Program-made: the position numbers and the translations under genes | Shown: piece after piece, positions 25,661 through 36,160 of the stretch | How positions within the stretch are numbered: the first letter of the stretch is position 1 | How the letters are laid out: each line of letters starts with the position of its first letter | NCBI GenBank assembly: GCA_034509755.1 | Contig: CM067548.1 | Location: 16,196,018-16,260,017 of the forward strand | Direction: 5' to 3' | DNA length: 64,000 nt | Origin: Anisodus tanguticus | Lineage: Eukaryota; Streptophyta; Magnoliopsida; Solanales; Solanaceae | The notes under the pieces: generated by a model | Seen by the model: the letters and a program-made list of their open reading frames with translations, nothing else | Told to the model about the DNA's origin: nothing | Databases searched by the model: none

Positions 25661-25958
25661 ATGCCACCGAGATGGTCATGGTTTTCATTCTATATCGTAA
25701 GTCGATGTAATTCTAGCCTAAGTGATACAATCATAACTCTAGTTTAATGATGTATGTCACCGAGATTTCATGGTTTTCATTCTATATCGAGTCGTGTAAT
25801 GTAATTTCAACCTAAGTGATGCAATTGTCACTCCAGCTTAATAATGTAATGCAAGCCGAGGTGGTCATGGATTTCATTCTATATCGAGTTAGGTGATGTA
25901 ACTCCGCCCAAGTGTTGCAAATATATCACTCCAAATTGAATGATGTAATACCACCAAG

Positions 25959-26541
25959 ATGCTCATGGTTTTCATTCAATATATAGTCGTGATGTAATTC
26001 TAGCCTGTGTTGTTGTCGTCATCACTCTAGTTGAATAATGTAATGCCACCGAGATGGTAATGGTTTTCATTCTATATCGCGTCGTGTGATGTAATTCGAG
26101 CCTAAGTGATGCAAGCTTGTCACTCCGCTTTAATGATGTAATGCAAGCCGAGGTGGTCATGGATTTCATTCTATATCGAGTTAGGTGATGTAACTCCGGC
26201 CCAAGTGCTACAAATACATCACTCCAAATTGAATGATGTAATGCCACCGAGATGGTCATGGTTTTCATTCTATATAGAGTCGTGTAATGTAATTCTAGCC
26301 TAAGTGATACAATCATAACTCTAGTTTAATGATGTAATGTCACCGAGATTTCATGGTTTTCATTCTATATCGAGTCGTGTAATGTAATTTCAACCTAAGT
26401 GATGCAATGCATGTCACTCCGCTTAATAATGTAATGCAAGCCGAGGTGGTCATGCATTTCATTCTATATCGAGTTAGGTGATGTAACTCCGCCCAAGTGT
26501 TGCAAATATCACTCCAAATTGAATGATGTAATTCCACCAAC
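25959..26541 (+). repeat. Reference six-monomer copy (D2-E*-H-A'-B-C)
   Basis: This 583-bp copy holds D2 (25959-26053, with TTGTTGTCGTC), E* (26054-26152), H (26153-26251), A' (26252-26347, with TATATAGAGTC), B (26348-26445) and C (26446-26541, with CATGCATTTC). Relative to the eight-monomer copy, F and most of G are gone and E is fused to a B/G-type tail. The same arrangement with A' is seen from 8757, 15487 and 20795. Confidence 0.88.
26054..26152 (+). repeat. Chimeric monomer E* (E head, B/G tail)
   Basis: The unit starts with the E marker ATGGTAATGG, then reads GTAATTCGAGCCTAAGTGATGC and ends CTTTAATGATGTAATGCAAGCCGAG, which is a class-2 tail. The switch lies near GTAATTCGAGCC. Similar units start near 4998, 8846, 15583, 16165, 19457, 20890, 27417, 37035 and 51738. 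Because the same join recurs, it probably spread as one event. Next is normally an H unit. Confidence 0.82.
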
Positions 26542-26637
26542 ATGCTCATGGTTTTCATTCAATATATAGTCGTGAGATGTAATTCTAGCCCAAGTGTTGT
26601 AGTCGTCACTCTAGTTGAATAATGTAATGCCACCGAG
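26542..26637 (+). repeat. Monomer D (D1 form)
   Basis: Class-1 monomer, 96 bp. Diagnostic features are the ATGCTCATGG start, CAATATATAGTC in place of CTATATCGAGTC, CCCAAGTGTTGTAGTCGTC in the hinge, and TTGAATAATG rather than TTTAATGATG. D1 has TTGTAGTCGTC and is usually preceded by ATTCCACCAAC. A sister form, D2, has TTGTTGTCGTC and is usually preceded by ATACCACCAAG. Confidence 0.9.
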
Positions 26638-26738
26638 ATGGTAATGGTTTTCATTCTATATCGAGTCGTGTGATGTAATTCTAGCCTAAGTGATACAAAT
26701 GGTACATGACTCAAGTTTAATGATGATTAGCCACCGAG
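26638..26738 (+). repeat. Monomer E
   Basis: Class-1 monomer, 101 bp here, with the most variable length. Diagnostic features are the ATGGTAATGG start (TCATGG in the other class-1 units), a hinge ending TGACTCAAG, and a shortened tail TTTAATGATGATTAGCC where other class-1 units read TTTAATGATGTAATGCC. The shortened tail marks E in nearly all eight-monomer copies and is absent from the six-monomer copies. Confidence 0.88.
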
Positions 26739-26834
26739 ATGGTCATGGTTTTCATTCTATATCGAGTAAGGTGATGTAATTCTAGCCTAAGTGATACACT
26801 CATCACTCTAGTTTAATGATGTAATGCCACCGAG
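26739..26834 (+). repeat. Monomer F
   Basis: Class-1 monomer, 96 bp. Diagnostic features are GAGTAAGGTGATG after the CTATATC box (other units have GAGTCGTG) and the hinge GATACACTCATCACTC. It is the closest relative of A, differing mainly at these two places and in the tail (GCCACCGAG in F, GTCACCGAG in A). An inverted F is also complete in the left arm at 83-179. Confidence 0.88.
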
Positions 26835-26929
26835 ATTTCATGGGTTTCTTTCTATATCGAGTCGTGTAATGTAATTTCGACCTAAGTGATGTTGTTTTCA
26901 CTCCGCTTGATGATTTAATGCAAGTCGAC
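26835..26929 (+). repeat. Monomer G (G1 form)
   Basis: Class-2 monomer, 95 bp. Diagnostic features are CATGGGTTTCTTTC (others CATGGTTTTCATTC), TTTCGACCTAAG, the hinge GATGTTGTTTTCACTCC, GATGATTTAATGC and CAAGTCGAC. A second form, G2, keeps the GTTGTTTTCACTCC hinge but has the common TTTTCATTC start and AATGATGTAATGCAAGTCGAG tail. G2 is frequent in irregular copies and in trimer-like stretches. Confidence 0.88.
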
Positions 26930-27025
26930 GTGGTCATGGATTTCATTCTATATCGAGTTAGGTGATGTAACTCCGGCCCAAGTGCTACAAATATCACTCC
27001 AAATGAATGATGTAATGCCACCGAG
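26930..27025 (+). repeat. Monomer H
   Basis: Class-3 monomer, 96 bp. It shares GTGGTCATGGATTTC, GAGTTAGGTGATG and GTAACTCCGCCCAAGTG with C, but is told apart by GTGCTACAAAT (C has GTGTTGCAAAT) and by ending GCCACCGAG and passing into an A unit, whereas C ends CCACCAAC or CCACCAAG and passes into D. Confidence 0.88.
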
Positions 27026-27121
27026 ATGGTCATGGTTTTCATTCTATATCGTGTAAGGTGATGTAATTCTAGCCTAAGTGATACAATCATAACTCTAGTT
27101 TAATGATGTAATGTCACCGAG
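27026..27121 (+). repeat. Monomer A (A3 form)
   Basis: Class-1 monomer, 96 bp. Diagnostic features are the hinge GATACAATCATAACTC and the tail AATGTCACCGAG. This copy is the A3 form, with TATATCGTGTAAGGTGATG after the box. Common A has CGAGTCGTGTGATG, and A' has TATATAGAGTCGTGTAATG. The AATCATAACTC hinge makes A easy to recognise in almost every copy in the window. Confidence 0.9.
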
Positions 27122-27217
27122 ATTTCATGGTTTTCATTCTATATCGAGTCGTGTAATGTAATTTCAACCTAAGTGATGCAATTGTCACTCCAGCTTAATA
27201 ATGTAATGCAAGCCGAG
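27122..27217 (+). repeat. Monomer B
   Basis: Class-2 monomer, 96 bp. Diagnostic features are ATTTCATGGTTTTCATTC, TTTCAACCTAAG (G has TTTCGACCTAAG), the hinge GATGCAATTGTCACTCC, CTTAATAATG, and the CAAGCCGAG end. It follows A and precedes C in nearly all copies, and is one of the best-conserved units. Confidence 0.9.
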
Positions 27218-27313
27218 GTGGTCATGGATTTTCATTCTATATCGAGTTAGGTGATGTAACTCCGCCCAAGTGTTGCAAATATCACTCCAAATTGAATGAT
27301 GTAATACCACCAA
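27218..27313 (+). repeat. Monomer C
   Basis: Class-3 monomer, 96 bp. Diagnostic features are GTGTTGCAAAT and an end that leads into D. Across the array it has sub-forms GTGGTCATGGATTTC, GTGGTCATGCATTTC and GTGGTCATGATTTC. The CATGCAT form tends to follow A units reading GTGTAATG. Confidence 0.88.
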
Positions 27314-27829
27314 ATGCTCATGCATCATGGTTTTCATTCAATATATAGTCGTGAGATGTAATTCTAGCCCAAGTGTTGTAATGTCGTCACTCTAGTTGAA
27401 TAATGTAATGCCACCGAGATGGTAATGGTTTTCATTCTATATCGAGTCGTGTGATGTAATTCGAGCCTGCAAGTGATGCAATTGTCACTCAAGTTTAATG
27501 ATGTAATGCAAGCCGAGGTGGTCATGGATTTCATTCTATATCGAGTTAGGTGATGTAACTCCCCTAAGTGCTACAAATATCACTCTAGTTTAATGATGTA
27601 ATGCCACCGAGATGGTCATGGTTTTCATTCTATATCGAGTCGTGTAATGTAATTCTAGCCTAAGTGATACAATCATCACTCTAGTTTAATGATGTAATGC
27701 AAGTCCGAGATTTCATGGTTTTCATTCTATATCGTCTGAATGTAATTTAATTTCATGACCTAAGTGATGCAATTTTCACTCCGCTTAATGATGTAATGCA
27801 AGCCGAGGTGGTCATGGATTTCATTCTAT

Positions 27830-27960
27830 ATCGAGTGTAGGTGATGTAACTCTAGTTCATTCTATATCGAGTTAGTGATGTAACTCCGTGATGCCAACTC
27901 CGCTTAATGCTAATGCAAATATCACTCCAAATGATGTAATGCCACCGAGATGGTCATGGG
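27830..27960 (+). repeat. Scrambled class-3 patch before A
   Basis: GAGTGTAGGTGATG is followed by a second partial class-3 unit, a duplicated CCGCTTAATGCTAATGC hinge, and GGTCATGGGTCATGG at the start of A. Confidence 0.7.
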
Positions 27961-28744
27961 TCATGGTTTTCATTCTATATCGAGTCGTGTAATGTAATTC
28001 TAGCCTAAGTGATACAATCATAACTCTAGTTTAATGATGTAATGTCACCGAGATTTCATGGTTTTCATTCTATATCGAGTCGTGTAATGTAATTTCAACC
28101 TAAGTGATGCAATTGTCACTCCAGCTTTAATAATGTAATGCAAGCCGAGGTGGTCATGCATTTCATTCTATATCGAGTTAGGTGATGTAACTCCGCCCAA
28201 GTGTTGCAAATATCATCACTCCAAATTGAATGATGTAATTCCACCAACATGCTCATGGTTTTCATTCAATATATAGTCGTGAGATGTAATTCTAGCCCAA
28301 GTGTTGTAGTCGTCACTCTAGTTGAATAATGTAATGCCACCGAGATGGTAATGGTTTTCATTCTATATCGAGTCGTGTGATGTAATTCTAGCCTAAGTGA
28401 TACAAATGACTCAAAGTTTAATGATGATTAGCCAATGAGATGGTCATGGTTTTCATTCTATATCGAGTAGGTGATGTAATTCTAGCCTAAGTGATACACT
28501 CATCACTCTAGTTTAATGATGTAATGCCATGTAATGAGATTTCATGGTTTTCTTTCTATATCGAGTCGTGTAATGTAATTTCGACCTAAGTGATGTTGTT
28601 TTCACTCCAGCTTAATGATGATTTAATGCAAGTCGAGATGGTCATGGATTTCATTCTATATCGAGTTAGGTGATGTAACTCCGCCCAAGTGCTGCAAATA
28701 TCACTCCAGCTTGAATGATGTAATGCCAAGCCGAGATGGTCATG

Positions 28745-28870
28745 GTTTTCATTCTATCGAGTTAGGTGATGTAACTCCTAAGTGAGTACCTAAGTGATGC
28801 ATGCTTGTCATGTAATGCAAGTTTACGGGTCATTTCATCTATATCAGCTTGAATGATGTAATGCCAAGAT
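28745..28870 (+). repeat. Scrambled patch between H and A
   Basis: The core box is damaged (CATTCTATCGAGTTAGG), the hinge is expanded (CCTAAGTGAGTACCTAAGTG), and a short TTACGGGTCATTTCATC string appears before a clean A at about 28867. Confidence 0.7.
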
Positions 28871-29409
28871 GGTCATGGTTTTCATTCTATATCGAGTAAG
28901 GTGATGTAATTCTAGCCTAAGTGATACAATCATAACTCTAGTTTAATGATGTAATGTCACCGAGATTTCATGGTTTTCATTCTATATCGAGTCGTGTAAT
29001 GTAATTTCAACCTAAGTGATGCAATTGTCACTCCGCTTAATAATGTAATGCAAGCCGAGGTGGTCATGGATTTCATTCTATATCGAGTTAGGTGATGTAA
29101 CTCCGCCCAAGTGTTGCAAATATCACTCCAAATTGAATGATGTAATTCCACCAAACATGCTCATGGTTTTCATTCAATATATAGTCGTGAGATGTAATTC
29201 TAGCCCAAGTGTTGTAGTCGTCACTCTAGTTGAATAATGTAATGCCACCCGAGATGGTAATGGTTTTCATTCTATACGAGTCGTGTGATGTAATTCTAGC
29301 CTAAGTGATGCACGAGAATGGTTTCACTCAAGTTTAATGATGATTAGCCACCGAGATGGTCATGGTTTTCATTCTATATCGAGTAAGGTGATGTAATTCT
29401 AGCCTAAGT

Positions 29410-29431
29410 GATACACTCATGATACACTCAT
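29410..29431 (+). repeat. 11-bp perfect tandem duplication inside an F unit
   Basis: GATACACTCAT is repeated twice in the F hinge, at nearly the same monomer position as the duplication at 21631-21662, but with a different length. Confidence 0.85.
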
Positions 29432-30094
29432 CACTTTAATGATGTAATGCCACCGAGATTTCATGGTTTTCATTCTATATCGAGTCGTAATGTAATTTCA
29501 GCCCTAAGTGATGTTGTTTCTAGTTTAATGATGTAATGCAAGTCGAGATTTCATGGTTTTCATTCTATATCGAGTCGTGATGTAATTCAACCCTAAGTGA
29601 TGTTTTTCACTCCAGTTTAATGATGTAATGCAAGCCGAGATGGTCATGGATTTCATTCTATATCGAGTTAGGTGATGTAACTCCGCCCAAGTGCTGCTAC
29701 ATCATCACTCCAAGTGCTACAAATGAATGATGTAATGCCACCGAGATGGTCATGGTTTTTTCATTCTATATCGAGTCGTCGTAATGTAATTCTAGCCTAA
29801 GTGATACAATCATAACTCTAGTTTAATGATGTAATGTCACCGAGATTTCATGGTTTTCATTCTATATCGAGTCGTGTAATGTAATTTCAACCTAAGTGAT
29901 GCAATTGTCACTCCAGCTTAATAATGTAATGCAAGCCGAGGTGGTCATGGATTTCATTCTATATCGAGTTAGGTGATGTAACTCCGCCCAAGTGTTGCAA
30001 ATATCACTCCAGCTTGAATGATGTAATGTCCACCAACATGCTCATGGTTTTCATTCAATATATAGTCGTGAGATGTAATTCTAGCCCAAGTGTT

Positions 30095-30240
30095 GTAGTC
30101 GTAATGCCCCGAGACTCTAGTTCTATATCGAGTCGTGAAATTCTAGCCCAAGTGATGTAATCACACTCTAGTTTAATATGTCACCCAGATTTAATGATGT
30201 AATGGTCGAGGTTCATGGTTTTCATTCTATATCGAGTCGT
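30095..30240 (+). repeat. Damaged D/E boundary
   Basis: D loses its tail after TTGTAGTCGTAATGCCCCGAG, and short D-like and A-like fragments follow before a normal class-1 unit. It is one of the few disruptions of the usually stable A-B-C-D block. Confidence 0.68.
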
Positions 30241-31309
30241 GATGTAATTCTAGCCTAAGTGATACAAATACATCACTCAAGTTTAATGATGATTAGCCCA
30301 CCGAGATGGTCATGGTTTTCATTCTATATCGAGTAAGGTGATGTAATTCTAGCCTAAGTGATACACTCATCACTCTAGTTTAATGATGTAATGCCACCGA
30401 GATTTCATGGGTTTCTTTCTATATCGAGTCGTGTAATGTAATTTCGACCTAAGTGATGTTGTTTTCACTCCGCTTTATGATTTAATGCAAGTCGAGGTGG
30501 TCATGGATTTCATTCTATATCGAGTTAGGTGATGTAACTCCGCCCAAGTGCTACAAATCATCACTCCAAATGAATGATGTAATGCCACCCGAGATGGTCA
30601 TGGTTTTCATTCTATATCGTGTAGTCGGTGATGTAATTCTAGCCTAAGTGATACAATCATAACTCTAGTTTAATGATGTAATGTCACCGAGATTTCATGG
30701 TTTTCATTCTATATCGAGTCGTGTAATGTAATTTCAACCTAAGTGATGCAATTGTCACTCCGCTTAATAATGTAATGCAAGCCGAGGTGGTCATGGATTT
30801 CATTCTATATCGAGTTAGGTGATGTAACTCCGCCCAAGTGTTGCAAATATCACTCCAGCTGAATGATGTAATTCCACCAACATGCTCATGGTTTTCATTC
30901 AATATATAGTCGTGAGATGTAATTCTAGCCCAAGTGTTGTAGTCGTCACTCTAGTTGAATAATGTAATGCCACCGAGATGGTAATGGTTTTCATTCTATA
31001 TCGAGTCGTGTGATGTAATTCTAGCCTAAGTGATACAAATCGAGTTAGTGACTCAAGTTTAATGATGATTAGCCAAGCCGAGATGGTCATGGTTTTCATT
31101 CTATATCGAGTAAGGTGATGTAATTCTAGCCTAAGTGATACACTCATCACTCTAGTTTAATGATGTAATGCCACCGAGATTTCATGGTTTTCTTTCTATA
31201 TCGAGTCGTGTAATGTAATTTCGACCTAAGTGATGTTGTTTTCACTCCAGCTTGATGATTTAATGCAAGTCGAGGTGGTCATGGATTTCATTCTATATCG
31301 AGTTAGGTG

Positions 31310-31460
31310 ATGTAACTCCACTATCACCCAGCTTGAATGATGCCAAATGCCACCGAATGATGTAATGGTCATGGTTTTTTCATTCTATATCGAGTGAATG
31401 TAATTTAGCCTAAGTGATGTTGTCACTCATAATCTAGTTTAATGATGTAATGTCATGTCA
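31310..31460 (+). repeat. Scrambled patch between H and the next class-2 unit
   Basis: H is cut short (GTAACTCCACTATCACCC), and class-1 pieces follow with GAGTGAATGTAATTTAGCC and GATGTTGTCACTCATAATC, mixing A and G hinge words. Confidence 0.68.
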
Positions 31461-32628
31461 TGGTTTTCATTCTATATCGAGTCGTGTGATGTAATTTCAA
31501 CCTAAGTGATGCAATCACTCCACTTTTAATGATGTAATGCAAGTCGAGGTGGTCATGGATTTCATTCTATATCGAGTTAGGTGATGTAACTCCCCCAAGT
31601 GCTACACTATCACTCTAGCTCCAAGAATGATGTAATGCCAATGATGTAATGCCACCGAGATGGTCATGGTTTTCATTCTATATCGAGTCGTGTAATGTAA
31701 TTCTAGCCTAAGTGATACAATCATAACTCTAGTTTAATGATGTAATGTCACCGAGATTTCATGGTTTTCATTCTATATCGAGTCGTGTAATGTAATTTCA
31801 ACCTAAGTGATGCAATTTGTCACTCCGCTTAATAATGTAATGCAAGCCGAGGTGGTCATGCATTTCATTCTATATCGAGTTAGGTGATGTAACTCCGCCC
31901 AAGTGTTGCAAATATCACTCCAAATGAATGATGTAATTCCAAAATGCAACATGCTCATGGTTTTCATTCAATATATAGTCGTGAGATGTAATTCTAGCCC
32001 AAGTGTTGTAGTCGTCACTCTAGTTGAATAATGTAATGCCACCGAGATGGTAATGGTTTTCATTCTATATCGAGTCGTGTGATGTAATTCTAGCCTAAGT
32101 GATACAAATGACTCAAGTTTAATGATGATTAGCCACCGAGATGGTCATGGTTTTCATTCTATATCGAGTAAGGTGATGTGGTTTTCTAGCCTTCTAGCCT
32201 AAGTGATACACTCATCACTCTAGTTTAATGATGTAATGCCACCGAGATTTCATGGGTTTCTTTCTATATCGAGTCGTGTAATGTAATTTCGACCTAAGTG
32301 ATGTTGTTTTCACTCCAGCTTTTGATGATTTAATGCAAGTCGACGTGGTCATGGATTTCATTCTATATCGAGTTAGGTGATGTAACTCCGCCCAAGTGCT
32401 ACAAATATCACTCCGCTGAATGATGTAATGCCACCGAGATGGTCATGGTTTTCATTCTATATCGTAGTCGTGTGATGTAATTCTAGCCTAAGTGATACAA
32501 TCATAACTCTAGTTTAATGATGTAATGTCACCGAGATTTCATGGTTTTCATTCTATATCGAGTCGTGTAATGTAATTTCAACCTAAGTGATGCAATTGTC
32601 ACTCCGCTTAATAATGTAATGCAAGCCG

Positions 32629-32644
32629 AGGTGGTCAGGTGGTC
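32629..32644 (+). repeat. 8-bp tandem duplication at a B/C boundary
   Basis: AGGTGGTC occurs twice at the start of a C unit, between an ordinary B tail and an ordinary C body. Confidence 0.8.
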
Positions 32645-34249
32645 ATGGATTTCATTCTATATCGAGTTAGGTGATGTAACTCCGCCCAAGTGTTGCAAAT
32701 CATCACTCCAGCTTGAATGATGTAATTCCACCAACATGCTCATGGTTTTCATTCAATATATAGTCGTGAGATGTAATTCTAGCCCAAGTGTTGTAGTCGT
32801 CACTCTAGTTGAATAATGTAATGCCACCGAGATGGTAATGGTTTTCATTCTATATCGAGTCGTGATGTAATTTAGCCTAAGTGATGCAAATGTCACTCAA
32901 GTTTAATGATGATTAGCCAAGCCGAGATGGTCATGGTTTTCATTCTATATCGAGTAAGGTGATGTAACTTCTAGCCTAAGTGATACACTCATCACTCTAG
33001 TTTAATGATGTAATGCCACCGAGATTTCATGGTTTTCATTCTATATCGAGTCGTGTGTAATGTAATTTCGACCTAAGTGATGTTGTTTTCACTCTAGTTT
33101 AATGATGTAATGCAAGTCGAGTGGTCATGGTTTTCATTCTATATCGAGTCGTGATGTAATTTCGCCTAAGTGATGCAGTTGTTCACTCCGCTTAATGATG
33201 TAATGCAAGCCGAGGTGGTCATGGATTTCATTCTATATCGAGTTAGGTGATGTAACTCCCGCCCAAGTGCTACAAATATCACTCCAAATGAATGATGTAA
33301 TGCCACCGAGATGGTCATGGTTTTCATTCTATATCGAGTCGTGTGATGTAATTCTAGCCTAAGTGATACAATCATAACTCTAGTTTAATGATGTAATGTC
33401 ACCGAGATTTCATGGTTTTCATTCTATATCGAGTCGTGTGTAATGTAATTTCAACCTAAGTGATGCAATTGTCACTCCTTAATTAATGTGTAATGCAAGC
33501 CGAGGTGGTCATGGATTTCATTCTATATCGAGTTAGGTGATGTAACTCCGCCCAAGTGTTGCAAATATCACTCCAGCTTGAATGATGTAATTCCACCAAC
33601 ATGCTCATGGTTTTCATTCAATATATAGTCGAGATGTAATTCTAGCCCAAGTGTTGTAGTCGTCACTCTAGTTGAATAATGTAATGCCACCGAGATGGTA
33701 ATGGTTTTCATTCTATATCGAGTCGTGTGATGTAATTCTAGCCTAAGTGATAGCTTAATGATGTAATGCAAGCCGAGGTGGTCATGGTTATCGAATGATG
33801 TAACTAAGTGCCACTCCAAGCTTGAATGATGTAATGCCACCGAGATGGTCATGGTTTTCATTCTATATCGAGTCGGTGATGTAATTCTAGCCTAAGTGAT
33901 ACACTCATCACTCTAGTTTAATGATGTAATGCCACCGAGATTTCATGGTTTTCATTCTATATCGAGTCGTGTAATGTAATTTCAACCTAAGTGATGTTGT
34001 TTTCACTCCAGCTTAATGATGTAATGCAAGTCGAGGTGGTCATGGATTTCATTCTATATCGAGTTAGGTGATGTAACTCCGCCCAAGTGCAATATCACTC
34101 CGCTGAATGATGTAATGCCACCGAGATGGTCATGGTTTTCATTCTATATCGTAGTCGTGTGATGTAATTCTAGCCTAAGTGATACAATCATCACTCTAGT
34201 TTAATGATGTAATGTCACCGAGATTTCATGGTTTTCATTCTATATCGAG

Positions 34250-34380
34250 TCGATGTAATTTCAGCCTAAGTGTAATTTGCCAATGGTCATGGTTTTCATT
34301 CTATATCGAGTAGTGATAATTTTCATCTAGTTTAATGATGTAATGCGTGATCGAGTCGTAATGTAATTTCGACCTAAGTG
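34250..34380 (+). repeat. Scrambled patch in B/C position
   Basis: A class-2 unit ends early (CAGCCTAAGTGTAATTTGCC), and a shortened class-1 unit with GAGTAGTGATAATTTTC follows. G-type TTTCGACCTAAG then resumes. The region lies inside a 1,215-bp D interval. Confidence 0.68.
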
Positions 34381-35596
34381 ATGTTGTTTTCACACTCCGC
34401 TTAATGATGTAATGCAAGTCGAGGTGGTCATGGATTTCATTCTATATCGAGTTAGGTGATGTAACTCCGCCCCAAGTGCTACAAATATCACTCCATCACT
34501 CCGCTTGAATGATGTAATGCCACCGAGATGGTCATGGTTTTCATTCTATATAGAGTCGTGTGAATGTAATTCTAGCCTAAGTGATACAATCATAACTCTA
34601 GTTTAATGATGTAATGTCACCGAGATTTCATGGTTTTCATTCTATATCGAGTCGTGTAATGTAATTTCAACCTAAGTGATGCAATTGTCACTCCAGCTTA
34701 ATAATGTAATGCAAGCCGAGGTGGTCATGCATTTCATTCTATATCGAGTTAGGTGATGTAACTCCGCCCAAGTGTTGCGCTCATCACTCCGCTTGAATGA
34801 TGTAATTCCACCAACATGCTCATGGTTTTCATTCAATATATAGTCGAGATGTAATTCTAGCCCAAGTGTTGTAGTCGTCACTCTAGTTGAATAATGTAAT
34901 GCCACCGAGATGGTAATGGTTTTCATTCTATATCGAGTCGTGTGATGTAATTCTAGCCTAAGTGATACAAATATGACTCAAGTTTAATGATGATTAGCCA
35001 CCGAGATGGTCATGGTTTTCATTCTATATCGAGTAAGGTGATGTAATTCTAGCCTAAGTGATACACTCATCACTCTAGTTTAATGATGTAATGCCACCGA
35101 GATTTCATGGGTTTCTTTCTATATCGAGTCGTGTAATGTAATTTCGACCTAAGTGATGTTGTTTTCACTCCAGCTTTGATGATTTAATGCAAGTCGACGT
35201 GGTCATGGATTTCATTCTATATCGAGTTAGGTGATGTAACTCCGCCCAAGTGCTACCATCAAGTGCTACATCATCACTCCAAATGAATGATGTAATGCCA
35301 CCCCCGAGATGGTCATGGTTTTCATTCTATATCGAGTCGGTGATGTAATTCTAGCCTAAGTGATACAATCATAACTCTAGTTTAATGATGTAATGTCACC
35401 GAGATTTCATGGTTTTCATTCTATATCGAGTCGTGTAATGTAATTTCAACCTAAGTGATGCAATTGTCACTCCGCTTAATAATGTAATGCAAGCCGAGGT
35501 GGTCATGGATTTCATTCTATATCGAGTTAGGTGATGTAACTCCGCCAAGTGTTGCAAATATCATCACTCCAAATTGAATGATGTAATTCCACCAAC

Positions 35597-36160
35597 ATGC
35601 TCATGGTTTTCATTCAATATATAGTCGAGATGTAATTCTAGCCCAAGTGTTGTAGTCGTCACTCTAGTTGAATAATGTAATGCCACCGAGATGGTAATGG
35701 TTTTCATTCTATATCGAGTCGTGTGATGTAATTCCTAGTTTAATGATGCAAGATGGTCATGTCACTCAGCTTAATGATGTAATGCAAGCAGGTGTATGAT
35801 TCATGGTTTTCATTCTATATCGAGTTAGGTGATGTAACTCCCGAGGTGATCCGATTGATGATAATGCCACCGAGATGGTCATGGTTTTCATTCTATATCG
35901 AGTCGTGATGTAATTCTAGCCTAAGTGATACACTCATAACTCTAGTTTAATGATGTAATGTCACCGAGATTTCATGGTTTTCATTCTATATCGAGTCGTG
36001 TAATGTAATTTCACCTAAGTGATGTTGTTTTCACTCCAGCTTTATGATGTGTAAATGCAAGTCGAGGTGGTCATGGATTTCATTCTATATCGAGTTAGGT
36101 GATGTAACTCCGCCCAAGTGTACAAATCATCACTCCAAATAATGATGTAATGCCACCAAG
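35597..36160 (+). repeat. Six-monomer-length copy with scrambled centre
   Basis: D1, then an E-headed unit that breaks down after GTAATTCCTAGTTTAATG (35733), a class-3-like piece with GAGTTAGGTGATG, A, G2 and an H/C hybrid ending CCACCAAG before the next D. Length fits six units, but composition differs from the D2-E*-H-A' form. Confidence 0.65.

Larger units (their letters stand above)
26542..27313 (+). repeat. Reference eight-monomer higher-order copy (D-E-F-G-H-A-B-C)
   Basis: This 772-bp stretch holds one copy of each sub-type with no disruption. Unit lengths are D 96, E 101, F 96, G 95, H 96, A 96, B 96, C 96. The same order recurs at D-to-D distances of about 745-810 bp in roughly 22 of the 73 intervals, for example from 2611, 3371, 7984, 11981, 14720, 42875 and 55759. 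It is directly preceded by a six-monomer copy (25959-26541), so the two form a 1,355-bp compound. Confidence 0.9.

Noticed and set aside
15487..25959. A ~5.2-kb super-repeat from the spacing of six-monomer copies at 15487, 20795 and 25959
   Set aside because: The two intervals are 5,308 and 5,164 bp, but the D spacings inside them differ (582, 1431, 922, 941, 599, 833 versus 589, 811, 902, 902, 951, 1009), and the other six-monomer copies do not fit the period.
26542..26637. TATA-box promoter from CAATATATAG in D units
   Set aside because: The AT-rich word is simply the D form of the core box. There is no initiator, gene or other promoter element nearby.
26835..26929. CENP-B-box-like motif in G and B units
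   Set aside because: TTCGACCTAAG fits only the first half of the known pattern (TTCGNNNNANNCGGG). The CGGG half is replaced by TGAT, and no better match was seen on either strand.
27026..27121. The monomer as a duplicated ~45-bp half unit
   Set aside because: GATGTAAT occurs twice per monomer about 45 bp apart, but sequence on either side does not align beyond 8-9 bases, so a half-unit origin is not supported.
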